From: Brucellaceae bacterium
GTDB taxonomy: Bacteria; Pseudomonadota; Alphaproteobacteria; Rhizobiales; Rhizobiaceae
NCBI GenBank assembly: GCA_020637775.1
Contig: JACKJV010000001.1
Span: 310,001 to 374,000 of the forward strand
Reading direction: 5' to 3'
Length of the DNA stretch: 64,000 bases
Made by a program: the position numbers and the translations under genes. This document shows, in pieces, positions 9,415-17,382 of the stretch. Under the pieces are notes generated by a model, which was not told the origin of the DNA, did no database searches, and was given only the letters and a program-made list of their open reading frames with translations. The number at the start of each line of letters is the position of its first letter. Positions within the stretch are counted from its first letter, which is position 1.

Positions 9415-10563
9415 ATGACGAGACCGACGACACCATCCCGAGACCAGGCCCCGAACGGCAAGACCGGCCGCATCGCCGTCTGGGACCCGTTTGTCCGCAT
9501 CTTCCACTGGTCGCTGGTGACCGCGGTCGGAACAGCGGCGCTGACCGGCCTGTTCGCTTCGGCAACCTGGATCAATGTCCACGTCTGGGCCGGTGCGGTG
9601 ATCACGGGCCTTGTCGCGATGCGGATCGTCTGGGGGTTCCTGGGTGGGCGCAACGCGCGATTCTCAGGCTTCGTGACCTCACCGGCAAAGGTCCTTGCGC
9701 ACCTGGCGGCCCTGCGTGGCGGGGGCGGCGAACGCCATCTCGGCCACAATCCAGCCGGGGCGGTCATGATCGTGGCACTGATGACCATCCTCCTCGCCCT
9801 TGCCATGACGGGCCTGGCCGTGTTCGGCGGGGTTCTGAAACGTGGGCCCCTTGCCTCCGTCCTGCCGTTCGGCACAGCCTGGAGCCTGCGTGAACTTCAT
9901 GAAGTGCTAGCCTATGGGCTGTTGATGCTGGTCGGCCTGCACCTGGCCGGCCTGCTGTACGAAAGTCTGCGGACGCGGGAAAACCTCGCCCGTGCCATGG
10001 TGTCCGGCAGCAAGGAAGCGCGCCCCGGCGATCACGTCGCCCCGCCGGCCAGGGCACGGCCGGTCATTGCCGGAGTGATTGCAATCGGGATGATCGGAGC
10101 GGCGGCTGCCGGCATGTCCGCGCTGTCCCGGCAGCCCGCTTTCAACATACCGACCGGTGGCCTCGACCCGGTCTATGCCGACGAATGCGGCGCCTGCCAC
10201 ATGGCTTACCATCCCAGCCTTCTGCCACGCCGTTCATGGCAATCGCTGCTGACCGGCCTCGCGGATCACTTCGGTGAAGATGCCAGCCTGCCGGACACGA
10301 CGCTGGAAGGCATCCGCACCTACGTGATGGCGAATGCGGCGGAAGCCTTCGACACCAAGCCGGCGCACATGCTCGCCCGCGTCAACCCGGACATGCCGTT
10401 CACGCTGACCGAAACGCCGTTCTGGAAACGCGTTCACGGCGATCTTCCGGCCGCTGTCTTCGAGCGGGCGACGATCGGGGCCAAGGGAAACTGCCAGGCC
10501 TGCCACCGCGACGCGGACAGTGGCCTCTTCTACCCCGGCAACATCAACATACCGAAGGAGTGA
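9415..10563 (+). CDS. Cytochrome b561-type membrane protein fused to a diheme cytochrome c (DHC) domain
   Basis: This 382-aa protein has two parts. Residues 1-190 are a cytochrome b561/b-type module with four membrane segments and candidate b-haem histidines H31, H56, H162 and H176. After a further membrane segment at about 215-235, residues 245-380 form a DHC domain with CxxCH sites at 258-262 and 360-364. This resembles the membrane electron donor of the Rhodobacter sphaeroides shp operon, but with a c-type diheme domain in the same chain. The ATG at 9415 is chosen because it starts just before the b domain; the ribosome-binding site is weak. It probably passes quinol electrons to the periplasmic haem proteins encoded next. 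Confidence 0.85.
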   Translation: MTRPTTPSRDQAPNGKTGRIAVWDPFVRIFHWSLVTAVGTAALTGLFASATWINVHVWAGAVITGLVAMRIVWGFLGGRNARFSGFVTSPAKVLAHLAALRGGGGERHLGHNPAGAVMIVALMTILLALAMTGLAVFGGVLKRGPLASVLPFGTAWSLRELHEVLAYGLLMLVGLHLAGLLYESLRTRENLARAMVSGSKEARPGDHVAPPARARPVIAGVIAIGMIGAAAAGMSALSRQPAFNIPTGGLDPVYADECGACHMAYHPSLLPRRSWQSLLTGLADHFGEDASLPDTTLEGIRTYVMANAAEAFDTKPAHMLARVNPDMPFTLTETPFWKRVHGDLPAAVFERATIGAKGNCQACHRDADSGLFYPGNINIPKE

Positions 10564-10567
10564 CCCG

Positions 10568-10978
10568 ATGATGAAACTGCTTTCCCGGCCCATCGGCATC
10601 GCACTGGCGATCACGCTTTGCACCGGCACCGCCAGCCTGGCCGATCCGGCACGCGATGCCCTTCTCGCCGGCTACGAAAAGGCCGCGGGCCAACCACTTT
10701 CGGCAGACCGGGGGGAGGCCTTTTTCCGCGCCAGTCACCAAGGCGGAAAGGCTGCGACGCCAGCCTGCACGACCTGCCATACCACCGATCCGAAATCCGC
10801 GGGCAGGACGCGTGCCGGCAAGGTGATCGAACCGATGGCCGTCTCGGTCAATCCGAAGCGGTTCGTTGATCCGGCCTTCGTGGAGAAATGGTTCGGCCGC
10901 AATTGCAACTCGGTTCTTGGCCGCGACTGCACCGCCCTGGAGAAAGGCGACGTGATTACCTGGCTTTCCAGCCTCTGA
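10568..10978 (+). CDS. shp: SHP-type monoheme cytochrome c (DUF1924)
   Basis: This 136-aa periplasmic protein has a signal peptide ending near SLADPAR. The single c-haem site CTTCH is at residues 67-71. Near the C-terminus N112 directly precedes C113, and C121 can form a disulfide with C113. This matches the arrangement in sphaeroides haem protein (SHP), where an asparagine is a labile haem ligand and small molecules such as oxygen can bind. AAGGAG overlaps the end of the upstream gene and stands before ATGATG. Its position between cytochrome b-DHC and DHC genes reproduces the known three-component shp operon. Confidence 0.85.
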   Translation: MMKLLSRPIGIALAITLCTGTASLADPARDALLAGYEKAAGQPLSADRGEAFFRASHQGGKAATPACTTCHTTDPKSAGRTRAGKVIEPMAVSVNPKRFVDPAFVEKWFGRNCNSVLGRDCTALEKGDVITWLSSL

Positions 10979-11000
10979 ATCCTGACGGGAGACAAAGACA

Positions 11001-11537
11001 ATGACCAACACAACCATGCAAGCGCACGGACTGACAGTGCCGGAGCCGGTTTCAGGCCAGCGCAGCAACCGCCATGCTGCCGCGGCGGTTGCGGCGCTCG
11101 CGACGGCATTGGCCTGGAGCGCGCCGGCGGCGGCAGACAGCGATGAGTATTTCCGGCCCGTCACGGACGAGACCGTCAAGACCGAATGCTCCGCATGCCA
11201 CATGGCTTACCCTGCCGGGATGCTGCCGGCCCGGTCCTGGCGCGCGCTGATGGGCGATCTGTCAAACCATTTTGGCGAGGATGCAAGCCTTCCCGAGGAG
11301 ACCCGGGCGGCGATCGAGACATGGCTGACAGCCAATGCGGCTTCGGATGGTTCGCGGATCGGACGCTCCATGCGGGACGGCGATCCGGTGCTGAGGATCA
11401 GCGAGACGCCGTGGTGGGTGCGCGCCCACAGGGGCGAGGTCAGTCCCGCAGCCTTCGACAGCCCGAAGGTCGGCTCGAAGGCCAATTGCTCTGCCTGCCA
11501 CAGGGGCGCGGAGCAAGGGTATTTCGAGGACGATTGA
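11001..11537 (+). CDS. Diheme cytochrome c (DHC)
   Basis: This 178-aa exported protein has a long N-region, a hydrophobic stretch at 26-45 and a cleavage region at APAAADSDE. Haem sites CSACH are at residues 63-67 and 163-167. The segment CHMAYPAGMLPARSWRALMG followed by HFGEDASLPEET is nearly the same as the DHC domain fused to the upstream cytochrome b, so the operon encodes two DHC modules. By analogy with Rhodobacter, DHC relays electrons from the membrane cytochrome to SHP. The last gene of the operon, it converges on hyuA with a 13-bp gap. Confidence 0.88.
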   Translation: MTNTTMQAHGLTVPEPVSGQRSNRHAAAAVAALATALAWSAPAAADSDEYFRPVTDETVKTECSACHMAYPAGMLPARSWRALMGDLSNHFGEDASLPEETRAAIETWLTANAASDGSRIGRSMRDGDPVLRISETPWWVRAHRGEVSPAAFDSPKVGSKANCSACHRGAEQGYFEDD

Positions 11538-11550
11538 CCCGGAGCGCCGG

Positions 11551-13563
11551 TCAGCCCGTCGCGAGGCGCGGACGGCCGGAGGCGGTGGCGGTCACCGTGG
11601 CCGCCACCAGGAAGCGCTGGCCGTCCAGATCGCTGGCCCTGATGTCACGGGTCACGACGGCATGGGCCTCGGCGGCGCCAGCCGACAGGGCAAGGTCAAC
11701 CGCCATGGCCGCCGCCCGCTCGCCGGCATGGGCGAGCGCTTGCGACTCGGTGTCGAAATCGGCCACCTGGTCGCCCACCATCACCCTGAACCGGCCATTG
11801 TCCAGCGGCGCGACTTCCGCGCTGGCCGACAGGCGCACTTGCCCGGCCACCGCACCCACGGCGTTGGCGACGCCGGCATCGTCCGGCACGATCACGCCGG
11901 CGCCCGTGTGGTGCTCGAGGTCGGCATAGTGAAGGCCGGCGGAAGCACCCAGGCCGATCACCGGGCGGTCCAGCGCAAGGCTGGCGCGCACGAATCCCCC
12001 GGTGCCATCCAGCGCCCGCTGGGCCAGCGGATGCGCCATCATGGCGGGACCGTCGAGACCGTCCTCCACCAGCGCCGTTTCCAGAATGACCTCGGCCGAC
12101 CGGCGGGTGACCGCCGCGAGCACGCGGTTTGCCATATCCTCGATCGAGGTGGCGAGCGGGCGCCCGCGGCCGTCCTTCCTGCGCATGAAGAGCGCCGTGG
12201 CCAGCCGTGCGGCATCCCGGTTCCAGTTTTCCTGCCGGCCCGCCGCATGGGCGGCATCGGAGGGCGTGAAACCGGCCACGTGGGCTAGTCCGCGCGCCAC
12301 CAGGCGGGACAGCGCGCCGGCCATTGGCAGGGCCGTCAGCAGGCGGTCAAGCGGCTGCGGCTGTGCCGTCAGCAGGCCGAGGAGCTTCTGCTCGGACTTG
12401 CCCAGCCCCTCGGCCTTGCCGAGACCGGAGGCCCAGGCGAAGCGGCCTTCCTGGCGTGACGGGCGGTCGGCGGCGAGCTGGCGTTCAAGCACGGGCGCGA
12501 TCTTGCCCGGGAACAGGGTCTCGGCCAGCGAGAGCGGGATCACCCGACGCGGACCGAGCAGCAGCGCCGCCTCCAGGGCGCCATCGGCCAGCGAAACCTC
12601 GGAATCGCCTCCAAGGCCGAAGGTGCGCATGGCCACGGCCTCGACCATGGTGCGCCAGCCGCCGACCATGGCGCCTTCGGGATCGAGGCGCGGCAGGCCC
12701 TTGTCGAGCACGGCGACGTCGGTCGTGGTGCCACCGATATCGGAAACGAAGGCGTCGCCAAGGCCGGTCAGCGCGCGTGCGCCGGCAAGGCTTGCCGCCG
12801 GGCCGGACAGGATGGTCTCGATGGGCCGCTGGCGGGCAAAGGCAGCGGACACCAACGCTCCGTCGCCGCGCACCACCATGAGGGGAGCCGTGATGCCCTC
12901 TTCGGCCAGGAACCGTTCCATGGCGTCGAGCAGTGCGCCGATCATCGGAACGAGACGGGCATTGAGCAAGGTTGTCAAGGCGCGGCGCGGGCCGCCGAGC
13001 TTCGAGGTGAGGTGATGCGAGCACGTGACCGGCAGGCCGGTGCGTTCGGCGATCAGCCGGGCAGCCGCCTCCTCATGGGCGGAATTGCGCACGGCGAAAA
13101 GGCCGGCCACCGCCACGCCCGCGCGGGTCACCGACCAGTCGTCCAGAGCGGCTTCCAGGGGCGCAAGTTCCAGCGGGCGCGGCCGGGCGTGAATGTCGTG
13201 GCCGCCGGGGCAGAAGACCACCGGATCGCCGCCCAGCGCGCGCGCAAGCCCGTCACGCTCCAGATCGCCGGGCTCGAAGCCGATCATGACAAGGGCCGCC
13301 GGCGCCCCCTGCCCTTCCACCAGCGCATTGGTGGCCAGCGTCGTCGACAGCGATGCCAGCGCGATGGCCCCGGGCGCGATGCCGCTGTCGGCGATCACCG
13401 CGCGCGCCGCCCCCGCTATGCCGATGGCAAGATCGTGGCGCGTGGTCAGCGCCTTGGCGCGGGCAATGACACCTGTGCCTTCACGCCAGAGAACCGCATC
13501 GGTATAGGTGCCGCCGGTATCGATACCCAGAAAGACCGGCTGGCCGGACGCGCTTGCTGTCAT
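11551..13563 (-). CDS. Hydantoinase/oxoprolinase-family protein (HyuA-like), stand-alone
   Basis: This 670-aa protein has the HyuA N-terminal fold and ASKHA ATPase elements: GIDTGGTYTDAVLW at about residues 12-25 and FVSDIGGTTTDVAVLDKG in the central domain. Related enzymes hydrolyse N-methylhydantoin, 5-oxoproline or acetone carboxylase-type substrates with ATP. The usual HyuB partner gene is absent from both sides, so the substrate cannot be predicted. The ATG at 13563 has GAGGGG upstream; an upstream in-frame start would only add unrelated residues. It converges on the cytochrome operon. Confidence 0.8.
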   Translation of the reverse strand: MTASASGQPVFLGIDTGGTYTDAVLWREGTGVIARAKALTTRHDLAIGIAGAARAVIADSGIAPGAIALASLSTTLATNALVEGQGAPAALVMIGFEPGDLERDGLARALGGDPVVFCPGGHDIHARPRPLELAPLEAALDDWSVTRAGVAVAGLFAVRNSAHEEAAARLIAERTGLPVTCSHHLTSKLGGPRRALTTLLNARLVPMIGALLDAMERFLAEEGITAPLMVVRGDGALVSAAFARQRPIETILSGPAASLAGARALTGLGDAFVSDIGGTTTDVAVLDKGLPRLDPEGAMVGGWRTMVEAVAMRTFGLGGDSEVSLADGALEAALLLGPRRVIPLSLAETLFPGKIAPVLERQLAADRPSRQEGRFAWASGLGKAEGLGKSEQKLLGLLTAQPQPLDRLLTALPMAGALSRLVARGLAHVAGFTPSDAAHAAGRQENWNRDAARLATALFMRRKDGRGRPLATSIEDMANRVLAAVTRRSAEVILETALVEDGLDGPAMMAHPLAQRALDGTGGFVRASLALDRPVIGLGASAGLHYADLEHHTGAGVIVPDDAGVANAVGAVAGQVRLSASAEVAPLDNGRFRVMVGDQVADFDTESQALAHAGERAAAMAVDLALSAGAAEAHAVVTRDIRASDLDGQRFLVAATVTATASGRPRLATG

Positions 13564-13668
13564 GGTTTCCCCTCTCCCGGAACCGGCAAATGGATAGGGC
13601 CGCGACGGGGAAAAGCAAGTGGGTTTCTTCACCGGTCCCGGCGCCGGGATGGCGCCGGTCCGTCCGTG

Positions 13669-13977
13669 TCAGGTGCCGCAATCGGCCTCACCGACCTCCA
13701 GGTCGAAGCGGCGCGGGCCCATGACATCCTCGCCGCCTTCCACATCGACAACGATCACCATCACGGCGCAATCGCCGGCATAGACGCGGTACTCGTCCTC
13801 GTCCGTACGCTCGATGGCATCGATGGGTTCGGCATCCAGCGCCTCCATGACCTGCTGATCGGTGATGATGCGCTCCAGTTCCTTCTGGCGCTGGTACCAG
13901 GGCGAAAGCGCGGCCAGCGCGGGAACGGCAAACAGGCATGCGGCGATGGCGATGGCGACACGTGAGGGCTTGGGCAT
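13669..13977 (-). CDS. Small secreted protein of unknown function
   Basis: This 102-aa protein has a good signal peptide (MPKPSRVAIAIAACLFAVPALA). The mature region is acidic with two cysteines (about 68 and 100) that could form a disulfide. No family is recognised. It lies 15 bp downstream of the MacB-like permease gene on the same strand and is probably co-transcribed with the efflux operon. Codon bias and the signal peptide favour a real gene. Confidence 0.6.
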   Translation of the reverse strand: MPKPSRVAIAIAACLFAVPALAALSPWYQRQKELERIITDQQVMEALDAEPIDAIERTDEDEYRVYAGDCAVMVIVVDVEGGEDVMGPRRFDLEVGEADCGT

Positions 13978-13992
13978 GGCAGTTTCCCTTGT

Positions 13993-15201
13993 CTATTCGT
14001 GGTGCAGGGCCTCGATCGGGTCCAGACGGGCGGCGCGGCGGGCCGGAAAATAGCCGAAGATGATGCCGATGAAGGCGGAGAAGACGAAGGCCAGCGCGGC
14101 CACGCCCCAATCCGGCGAAAACGGAACCCGCATGAAGACCGAACCGGCATAGCCCAGGCCCAGCCCCAGCGCGATGCCGATCAGTCCGCCGATGAGCGAC
14201 AGCACCACGGCCTCGACGAGGAACTGCATGAGGACCTGGCCCTCGGTGGCGCCGATGGCCAGCCGGATGCCGATCTCGCGGGTGCGCTCGGTGACGCTGA
14301 CCAGCATGATGTTCATGATGCCGATGCCTCCGACCAGCAGGCTGACGGCGGCAACCGCCGAGAGCAGCCCCGTCATCACGCCGGTGATGCCGGTGAGCAT
14401 GGACGACAGTTCCTTGGTGTCCATGACCATGAAATTGTCCTCGTCACCGGCGCGCACACGCCGGCGCTCACGCATGAGCACCTCGATGGCGCGCTGGACG
14501 CGGGCGGTGGAGAGGCCCTGCTCCACGCCCACGAAAATGGTGGTCACGTCCTGCTTGCCGGAGACGCGTCGCATGAAGGTGCGCACCGGCATGAGCAGGA
14601 TGTCGTCCTGATCCGAGCCGAAGGCGGATGCACCCTTCGCGTTCAACACCCCTATGACACGGCAGGCGATCTGTTCGATGCGCACCTTGTCGCCGACCGG
14701 ATTGCCGGCGCCGAACAGTTCCTTGCGCACGGTTTGACCCAGGATGCAGACGGCGGCGCCGGACCGGACCTCGCTTTCGAAGAATTCGCGGCCCTCCGCC
14801 AGCCCCCAGTCGCGGGTGGTGAAGAAGGCATTGTCGGTGCCGGTCACCTGGCCGGTATGGTTCTCGTTGCCGGCCACGATGGTCATGGACTGGACATTCA
14901 TGGGCGCGGCGGCCTCGACTCCCGGCACCTGCTCAGCAATGGCCTCGACATCCTTCATGGTGAAGGGCGTTGCCGGCCGGCCCGTGCCGGGCGGGCCGCG
15001 GCTCAGGCCGGGACGGACCATCAGCAGGTTGGTGCCGAGCTTGGAAACGTCGGATTCGATCTGCACCGTCGACCCGCGCCCGATGGTGACCATGGCGATG
15101 ACCGCCGCCACGCCGATAATGACGCCGAGTACCGTGAGGAAGGAGCGCATGGCATTGCGCATGATGGCGGCGAGCGCCTGAAGCACGGTTTCACGAAACA
15201 T
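13993..15201 (-). CDS. MacB-like ABC transporter permease (FtsX domain)
   Basis: This 402-aa membrane protein has the MacB/LolC layout. One N-terminal membrane helix at about 15-40 comes first, then a large periplasmic domain with MacB_PCD features. Three C-terminal helices follow (about 278-300, 325-350, 362-385), with VSVTERTREIGIRLAIGA between the first two. It pairs with a separate ATPase rather than being fused to it. The ATG at 15201 overlaps the ATPase gene by 11 bp. With the upstream adaptor it forms a tripartite-type exporter; no outer-membrane channel gene is adjacent. The substrate is unknown. Confidence 0.9.
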   Translation of the reverse strand: MFRETVLQALAAIMRNAMRSFLTVLGVIIGVAAVIAMVTIGRGSTVQIESDVSKLGTNLLMVRPGLSRGPPGTGRPATPFTMKDVEAIAEQVPGVEAAAPMNVQSMTIVAGNENHTGQVTGTDNAFFTTRDWGLAEGREFFESEVRSGAAVCILGQTVRKELFGAGNPVGDKVRIEQIACRVIGVLNAKGASAFGSDQDDILLMPVRTFMRRVSGKQDVTTIFVGVEQGLSTARVQRAIEVLMRERRRVRAGDEDNFMVMDTKELSSMLTGITGVMTGLLSAVAAVSLLVGGIGIMNIMLVSVTERTREIGIRLAIGATEGQVLMQFLVEAVVLSLIGGLIGIALGLGLGYAGSVFMRVPFSPDWGVAALAFVFSAFIGIIFGYFPARRAARLDPIEALHHE

Positions 15202-15955
15202 GGTCTGCCGCCCCCAGTCGCATGCGTTCCTGTTCGGGGCGCGTGACATCGCTTTCGATCAGGCCGTCGACGAAACGCACCACGCGGTCGGCATAGGCGG
15301 CCATGTCCGGCTCGTGGGTTACCATGACGACCGTCAGCCCCTCATCGCGGTTCAGCCGCGTGATCAGTTCCATGATCTCCACCGAACGGGCGGTATCGAG
15401 ATTGCCGGTCGGCTCGTCGGCGAGCAGGATTTCCGGCCGGGTGACGATGGCGCGGGCGATGGCGACCCGCTGCTGCTCGCCGCCCGACAGCTTGGATGGC
15501 TCGCGGTCCATGCGGTGCTGCAGGCCGACCTTTTCCAGCATGGCCGCGGCGCGGGCGCGGCGCTCGGCACGCGGCATGCCCTTGTAGATGAGCGGCAGGA
15601 CCACATTGTCGATGGCCCGGGTACGGGCCAGGAGATTGTAACGCTGGAACACGAAGCCGAGATAATCGCGGCGCAGGAGGGCCCTCTGATGGCGGTCGAA
15701 GCGGGCGACATCGGCGCCGGCGAACAGGTATTGCCCGGCGGTCGGCTTGTCGAGGCAGCCGAGAATGTTCATGGCGGTGGACTTGCCCGATCCCGACGGC
15801 CCCATGATGGCGACGAATTCGCCGGAGGCTATGTCGAGATCGATGCCGCACAATGCCCGAACCGCGCCCTCGCCCTCGCCATAGGTGCGGGTGATGCCGC
15901 GAAACGAGATCAGCGGCGGCGCGCTCGCCTTGCTCTTGGCCGGAGACGTGTTCAT
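15191..15955 (-). CDS. MacB/LolD-type ABC transporter ATP-binding protein
   Basis: This 254-aa nucleotide-binding protein has Walker A GPSGSGKST at 52-60, signature LSGGEQQR at 156-163 and Walker B/D-loop ADEPTGNLDT at 179-188, all of the MacB/LolD subgroup. It energises the downstream FtsX-type permease. Its start overlaps the stop of the adaptor gene (ATGA), and its end overlaps the permease start, so the three are translationally linked. Confidence 0.93.
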   Translation of the reverse strand: MNTSPAKSKASAPPLISFRGITRTYGEGEGAVRALCGIDLDIASGEFVAIMGPSGSGKSTAMNILGCLDKPTAGQYLFAGADVARFDRHQRALLRRDYLGFVFQRYNLLARTRAIDNVVLPLIYKGMPRAERRARAAAMLEKVGLQHRMDREPSKLSGGEQQRVAIARAIVTRPEILLADEPTGNLDTARSVEIMELITRLNRDEGLTVVMVTHEPDMAAYADRVVRFVDGLIESDVTRPEQERMRLGAADHVS

Positions 15956-17199
15956 CGGGCCTGCGTGATGTCGGTGATGACGGAATCGCCGGGTTCCAGA
16001 TCGCCATCCACGATTTCGGTGACGATACCGTCGGTGGCGCCGGTCCTGACACGCATCTCGGCAGCACTTCCGTCCTTCAACACCCAGAGCGGGCGCATGC
16101 CGTCCTCGCCGGCGGCGGCGGGCGGCTGGCTGCCACCGCGCGGGCGCCGCGGCATGAGCATGCCCAGAAGACCCGAGCCGCCCGTGCTTTCCTGTTCTTC
16201 GGGCGGGGCGAAGCGCAGCGCCGTGTTGGGCACAGTCAGCACACGGTTCTTCTCGGCGACCGTGATTTCGGCCGTCGCCGTCATGCCGGGGCGAAGCAAC
16301 AGGCCGGAATTGTCGACATCGAGTATGGCCTCATAGGTGACGACGCCATTGACCGTCTCGGGTGCGAAGCGCAGCCCGGTAATGGCGGCGCTGAACGTGC
16401 GGTCCTGATAGGCCTCGACCGTGAATGTGGCTTCGTTGCCGATCACCACCTGGCCGATATCCGCCTCGTCTATGGCCACCGTCAGCTCCATCGCGGTCAG
16501 GTTTTCGGCCAGCGTGAACAGAACCGGCGCCTGCAGCGTGGCGGCGACGATCTGGCCTGGCTCGACGGAGCGCTTGAGCACGATGCCGTCGATGGGTGCG
16601 CAGATGCAGGCCTTGGCGAGGTTCGTTTCCTGCAATTTCAGGTCGGCCTCGGCCACGCGCACCGTTGCCTGCGCGGTCTTCAGCGCCGCCTCGGCACGCT
16701 GCCAGGCGGATTTCGCCGTCAGCAGGCTTTCTCCGGACGCGATGCCGCGCTCGTTCAGCCGCACCGCACGGTCATAGGCATCGCGCCGCTCGTCCATCGT
16801 GACGCGGGCTTCTTCCAGCGCCGCCTGACGGGCGGTGAGCTGGGCGCGGGCAGAGGCGACCGCCGCCTCAAGCTTGTCGGTATCGAGGCTGGCCAGCACA
16901 TCGCCCTTCTTCACCACGTCGTTGAAATCGGCCTCCACGGTGCGCACGGTGCCCGACAGTTCCGACGAAATGTCGACCTGGCTGATCGGCTCGATGGTGC
17001 CGGTGGCGGTAACCGTGACCGTGATGTCCTTCACCGCGGCCGGAACGGTGGCATAGGCCACCGCCTCGCCGGCGCCGCGGCCCTGCCACCACCACACGGC
17101 CGCGCCGGCTGCCGCAAGGAGGATGAAAAGCGCCAGCCAGCGCGGCCAGCGGCGTCGGCCCTTGCGCCCCAGTGCTTCGATTTCCGCTGTCGTCGGCAT
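15952..17199 (-). CDS. MacA-like periplasmic adaptor (membrane fusion protein)
   Basis: This 415-aa protein has a cytoplasmic N-tail and a membrane anchor at about residues 20-36. A lipoyl/barrel-sandwich region (DISSELSGTVRTVEADFNDV) follows, then an alpha-hairpin (AQLTARQAALEEARVTMDER) and beta-barrel domains. It has the organisation of MacA/HlyD-type efflux adaptors. First gene of the adaptor-ATPase-permease-secreted protein operon. An FNR-type box stands about 57 bp upstream of its start, which may place the exporter under oxygen- or NO-related control. Confidence 0.9.
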   Translation of the reverse strand: MPTTAEIEALGRKGRRRWPRWLALFILLAAAGAAVWWWQGRGAGEAVAYATVPAAVKDITVTVTATGTIEPISQVDISSELSGTVRTVEADFNDVVKKGDVLASLDTDKLEAAVASARAQLTARQAALEEARVTMDERRDAYDRAVRLNERGIASGESLLTAKSAWQRAEAALKTAQATVRVAEADLKLQETNLAKACICAPIDGIVLKRSVEPGQIVAATLQAPVLFTLAENLTAMELTVAIDEADIGQVVIGNEATFTVEAYQDRTFSAAITGLRFAPETVNGVVTYEAILDVDNSGLLLRPGMTATAEITVAEKNRVLTVPNTALRFAPPEEQESTGGSGLLGMLMPRRPRGGSQPPAAAGEDGMRPLWVLKDGSAAEMRVRTGATDGIVTEIVDGDLEPGDSVITDITQAR

Positions 17200-17255
17200 G
17201 GTGCAATCCCGTCCTCGTTGTCGGCAGCAGTCTGGCTGCCCGCCATGCGTTTTCC

Positions 17256-17269
17256 TTGACGCGTATCAA
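17256..17269 (-). promoter_or_regulatory. FNR/FixK-type box upstream of the MacA-like gene
   Basis: TTGACGCGTATCAA fits the CRP/FNR-family consensus TTGAT-N4-ATCAA with one mismatch. It lies between the divergent macA-like gene (57 bp away) and lepA (114 bp away). Strand is given for the nearer gene. Confidence 0.5.
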
Positions 17270-17382
17270 GCACAGCACACAACGCTACGTGATATTGCGG
17301 CGCAAGACGAGTTACAAATCGGAAAGGCGCCTTGTCCTGCTTGGCGCTTGCGTTTCCTTGGCCTCATGATAAATGCGCGAGC

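Noticed and set aside
13483..15246. Several long plus-strand frames opposite hyuA and the MacB-like genes
   Set aside because: All are shadows of well-supported minus-strand genes with conserved motifs.
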